Assembly (NCBI GenBank): GCA_016721625.1
Contig: JADKHR010000001.1
Span: 2,170,001-2,234,000 of the forward strand
Length of the DNA: 64,000 bases
DNA from: Elusimicrobiota bacterium
Lineage (GTDB): Bacteria > Elusimicrobiota > Elusimicrobia > FEN-1173
Direction of reading: 5' to 3'
Shown: positions 62,988 to 64,000 of the stretch, piece after piece
Layout of the letters: each line of letters opens with the position of its first letter
How positions within the stretch are numbered: the first letter of the stretch is position 1
Position numbers and translations under genes: made by a program
Notes under the pieces: model-generated
Databases searched by the model: none
What the model was told of the DNA's origin: nothing
What the model saw: the letters and a program-made list of their open reading frames with translations, nothing else

Positions 62988-64000
62988 CAAGACTATCGTT
63001 ATTCATCCGGTGACGCGCGTGGAAGGCCACGCGAAGATCACCCTCGTTCTGGGTGACGACGGCCGGGTGGCCGACGCGCGGTTCCACGTGGAAGAGTTCC
63101 GCGGGTTCGAAAAATTTTGCGAAGGCCGCCATTTCACGGAAATGCCCATCATCACCCCGCGCATTTGCGGCATCTGTCCCGTGAGCCACGCGGTGGCCAG
63201 CGCCAAGGCCTGCGAAAATATCATGGCGGTGGAGGTTCCACCGACGGCCACGCTTCTCCGGCGGCTCATGCACCTGGGGCAGATGTTCAGTTCCCACGCG
63301 CTCAGTTTTTTCCATTTGTCGTCCCCCGACTTTTTGTTCGGCTGGGATTCGGACCCCGCCTCCCGGAACATTTTGGGCATCGCCGAAAAGTTCCCCGACG
63401 TGGCGCGGCGGGGCATCCGCCTACGGAAGTTCGGGCAGGAGCTGTCGTCCCGCCTCTCCGGAAAAAAAATCCACACCGGGGCCGTGGTGCCGGGCGGCGT
63501 CACCCAAGCCCTCACGGAAGAAAACCGCGCCGCCCTGTTGGCCTGGATCCCCGAGGCCAAGGAAAGCGTCGAGGTGGCCCTGGGCCTTTACAAGAAATAC
63601 TGGGACGCCAACCGGAAGGAAATGGAAGCCTTCGCGCGGTTCGATACCCTGTATTTGGGCACCGTCAAGCCGGACGGGACCCACGAACTGTACGACGGAA
63701 AACTGCGCTGGGTGGACGCGGAAGGGAAGGTCGCGGCCGATCAGGTGGATCCCGCGCGCTTCGCGGAATTCATCGCCGAACGTCCTCTAGCCTACTCCTA
63801 TTTGAAAGCGCCTTATTTCAAACCCCTGGGATATCCGGGCGGCGTCTATCGGGTGGGTCCCCTGGCGCGGCTGAACGTGGCCACCAAGATGCCCACCCCA
63901 CGGGCCCAGAAAGAGTTCGAGAATTTTCGATCCATGGGAGGGGGACGGCCCATCGGGAGTTCCTTCGCCTTCCACCATGCTCGGATCATCGAAATGATGA
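62980..64000 (+). CDS. hoxH: [NiFe] hydrogenase large subunit HoxH (3' end outside window)
   Basis: 340 codons are visible and the gene runs off the right edge. The N-terminal metal-binding motif is RICGICPVSHA, with Cys63 and Cys66, two of the four Ni/Fe ligands. The C-terminal DPCxxC partner motif should lie beyond the window. IHPVTRVEGHAKI is the typical opening. The start overlaps the hoxY stop. Gene order E-F-U-Y-H and subunit types indicate a group 3d-like NAD(P)-linked enzyme. Confidence 0.95.
   Translation, partial: MADKTIVIHPVTRVEGHAKITLVLGDDGRVADARFHVEEFRGFEKFCEGRHFTEMPIITPRICGICPVSHAVASAKACENIMAVEVPPTATLLRRLMHLGQMFSSHALSFFHLSSPDFLFGWDSDPASRNILGIAEKFPDVARRGIRLRKFGQELSSRLSGKKIHTGAVVPGGVTQALTEENRAALLAWIPEAKESVEVALGLYKKYWDANRKEMEAFARFDTLYLGTVKPDGTHELYDGKLRWVDAEGKVAADQVDPARFAEFIAERPLAYSYLKAPYFKPLGYPGGVYRVGPLARLNVATKMPTPRAQKEFENFRSMGGGRPIGSSFAFHHARIIEMM

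Overview
The window looks like a GC-rich chromosome segment from an uncultured Gram-negative bacterium. Giant secreted proteins, PorV-type and FlgD-Ig/FG-GAP proteins, and a NAD-linked [NiFe] hydrogenase operon suggest Elusimicrobiota or a related lineage such as Omnitrophota. This placement comes from gene content only and is moderately uncertain. I recognised no rRNA, tRNA or CRISPR array.

Layout. 0-2.4 kb: 3' part of a Fic-domain gene, a stand-alone receiver-domain protein (leaderless promoter) and a small secreted protein. 2.4-6.3 kb: a lipoprotein with five Cys/Trp-rich repeats, then a smaller lipoprotein gene split by an IS256-like element (exact 9-bp target duplication). 6.5-24.7 kb: a giant RHS/YD-repeat locus. 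It is broken by several single-base frame shifts at homopolymers, but repairing them gives one reading frame of about 5,890 codons ending in an alpha/beta-hydrolase domain. A small lipoprotein gene, possibly immunity, overlaps its stop codon. 24.7-30.6 kb: a mobile-element island with a low-GC acyltransferase cassette, an IS21 remnant, a complete IS3 element, a second intact IS256-like element, and remnants of Y1 (REP-associated) transposases. 30.7-39.3 kb: a second giant secreted protein (about 2,724 aa after one frame repair), flanked by two inverted copies of a 158-bp MITE-like palindrome. 39.4-47.4 kb: a duplicated module of an E1/ThiF-like gene divergent from an FG-GAP/FlgD-Ig secreted protein, followed by a PorV-like barrel fused to TPRs. 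47.5-49.6 kb: a histidine kinase and OmpR-type regulator. 49.6-51.7 kb: an intact Y1 transposase with inverted ends and a 100-bp tandem duplication, then a decayed IS5-type element. 51.8-59.4 kb: mostly ordinary genes (HEAT-like secreted protein, outer-membrane protein, purE, two cyclic-nucleotide-domain proteins, lipoprotein, acyl-ACP desaturase-like di-iron protein, zinc-ribbon protein). 59.6-64 kb: hoxEFUYH, with overlapping start and stop codons, running off the right edge.

How the genes may work together. HoxEFU should form the diaphorase and HoxYH the hydrogenase of a soluble bidirectional enzyme coupling H2 to NAD(P)H. The FG-GAP proteins carry C-terminal tails like type IX secretion sorting domains and are followed by a PorV-like protein, so a secretion/display module is plausible. 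Three promoter regions upstream of secreted-protein genes share 11-bp-spaced TGTTACA-type direct repeats resembling Pho boxes, and a PhoR/PhoB-like two-component pair lies nearby; this link is inference. The giant RHS locus with its terminal hydrolase and overlapping lipoprotein gene has the layout of a polymorphic toxin-immunity pair.

Caution: at least nine, and possibly eleven, frame breaks are each repaired by one base in a homopolymer. Some may be sequencing or assembly errors rather than biological decay.
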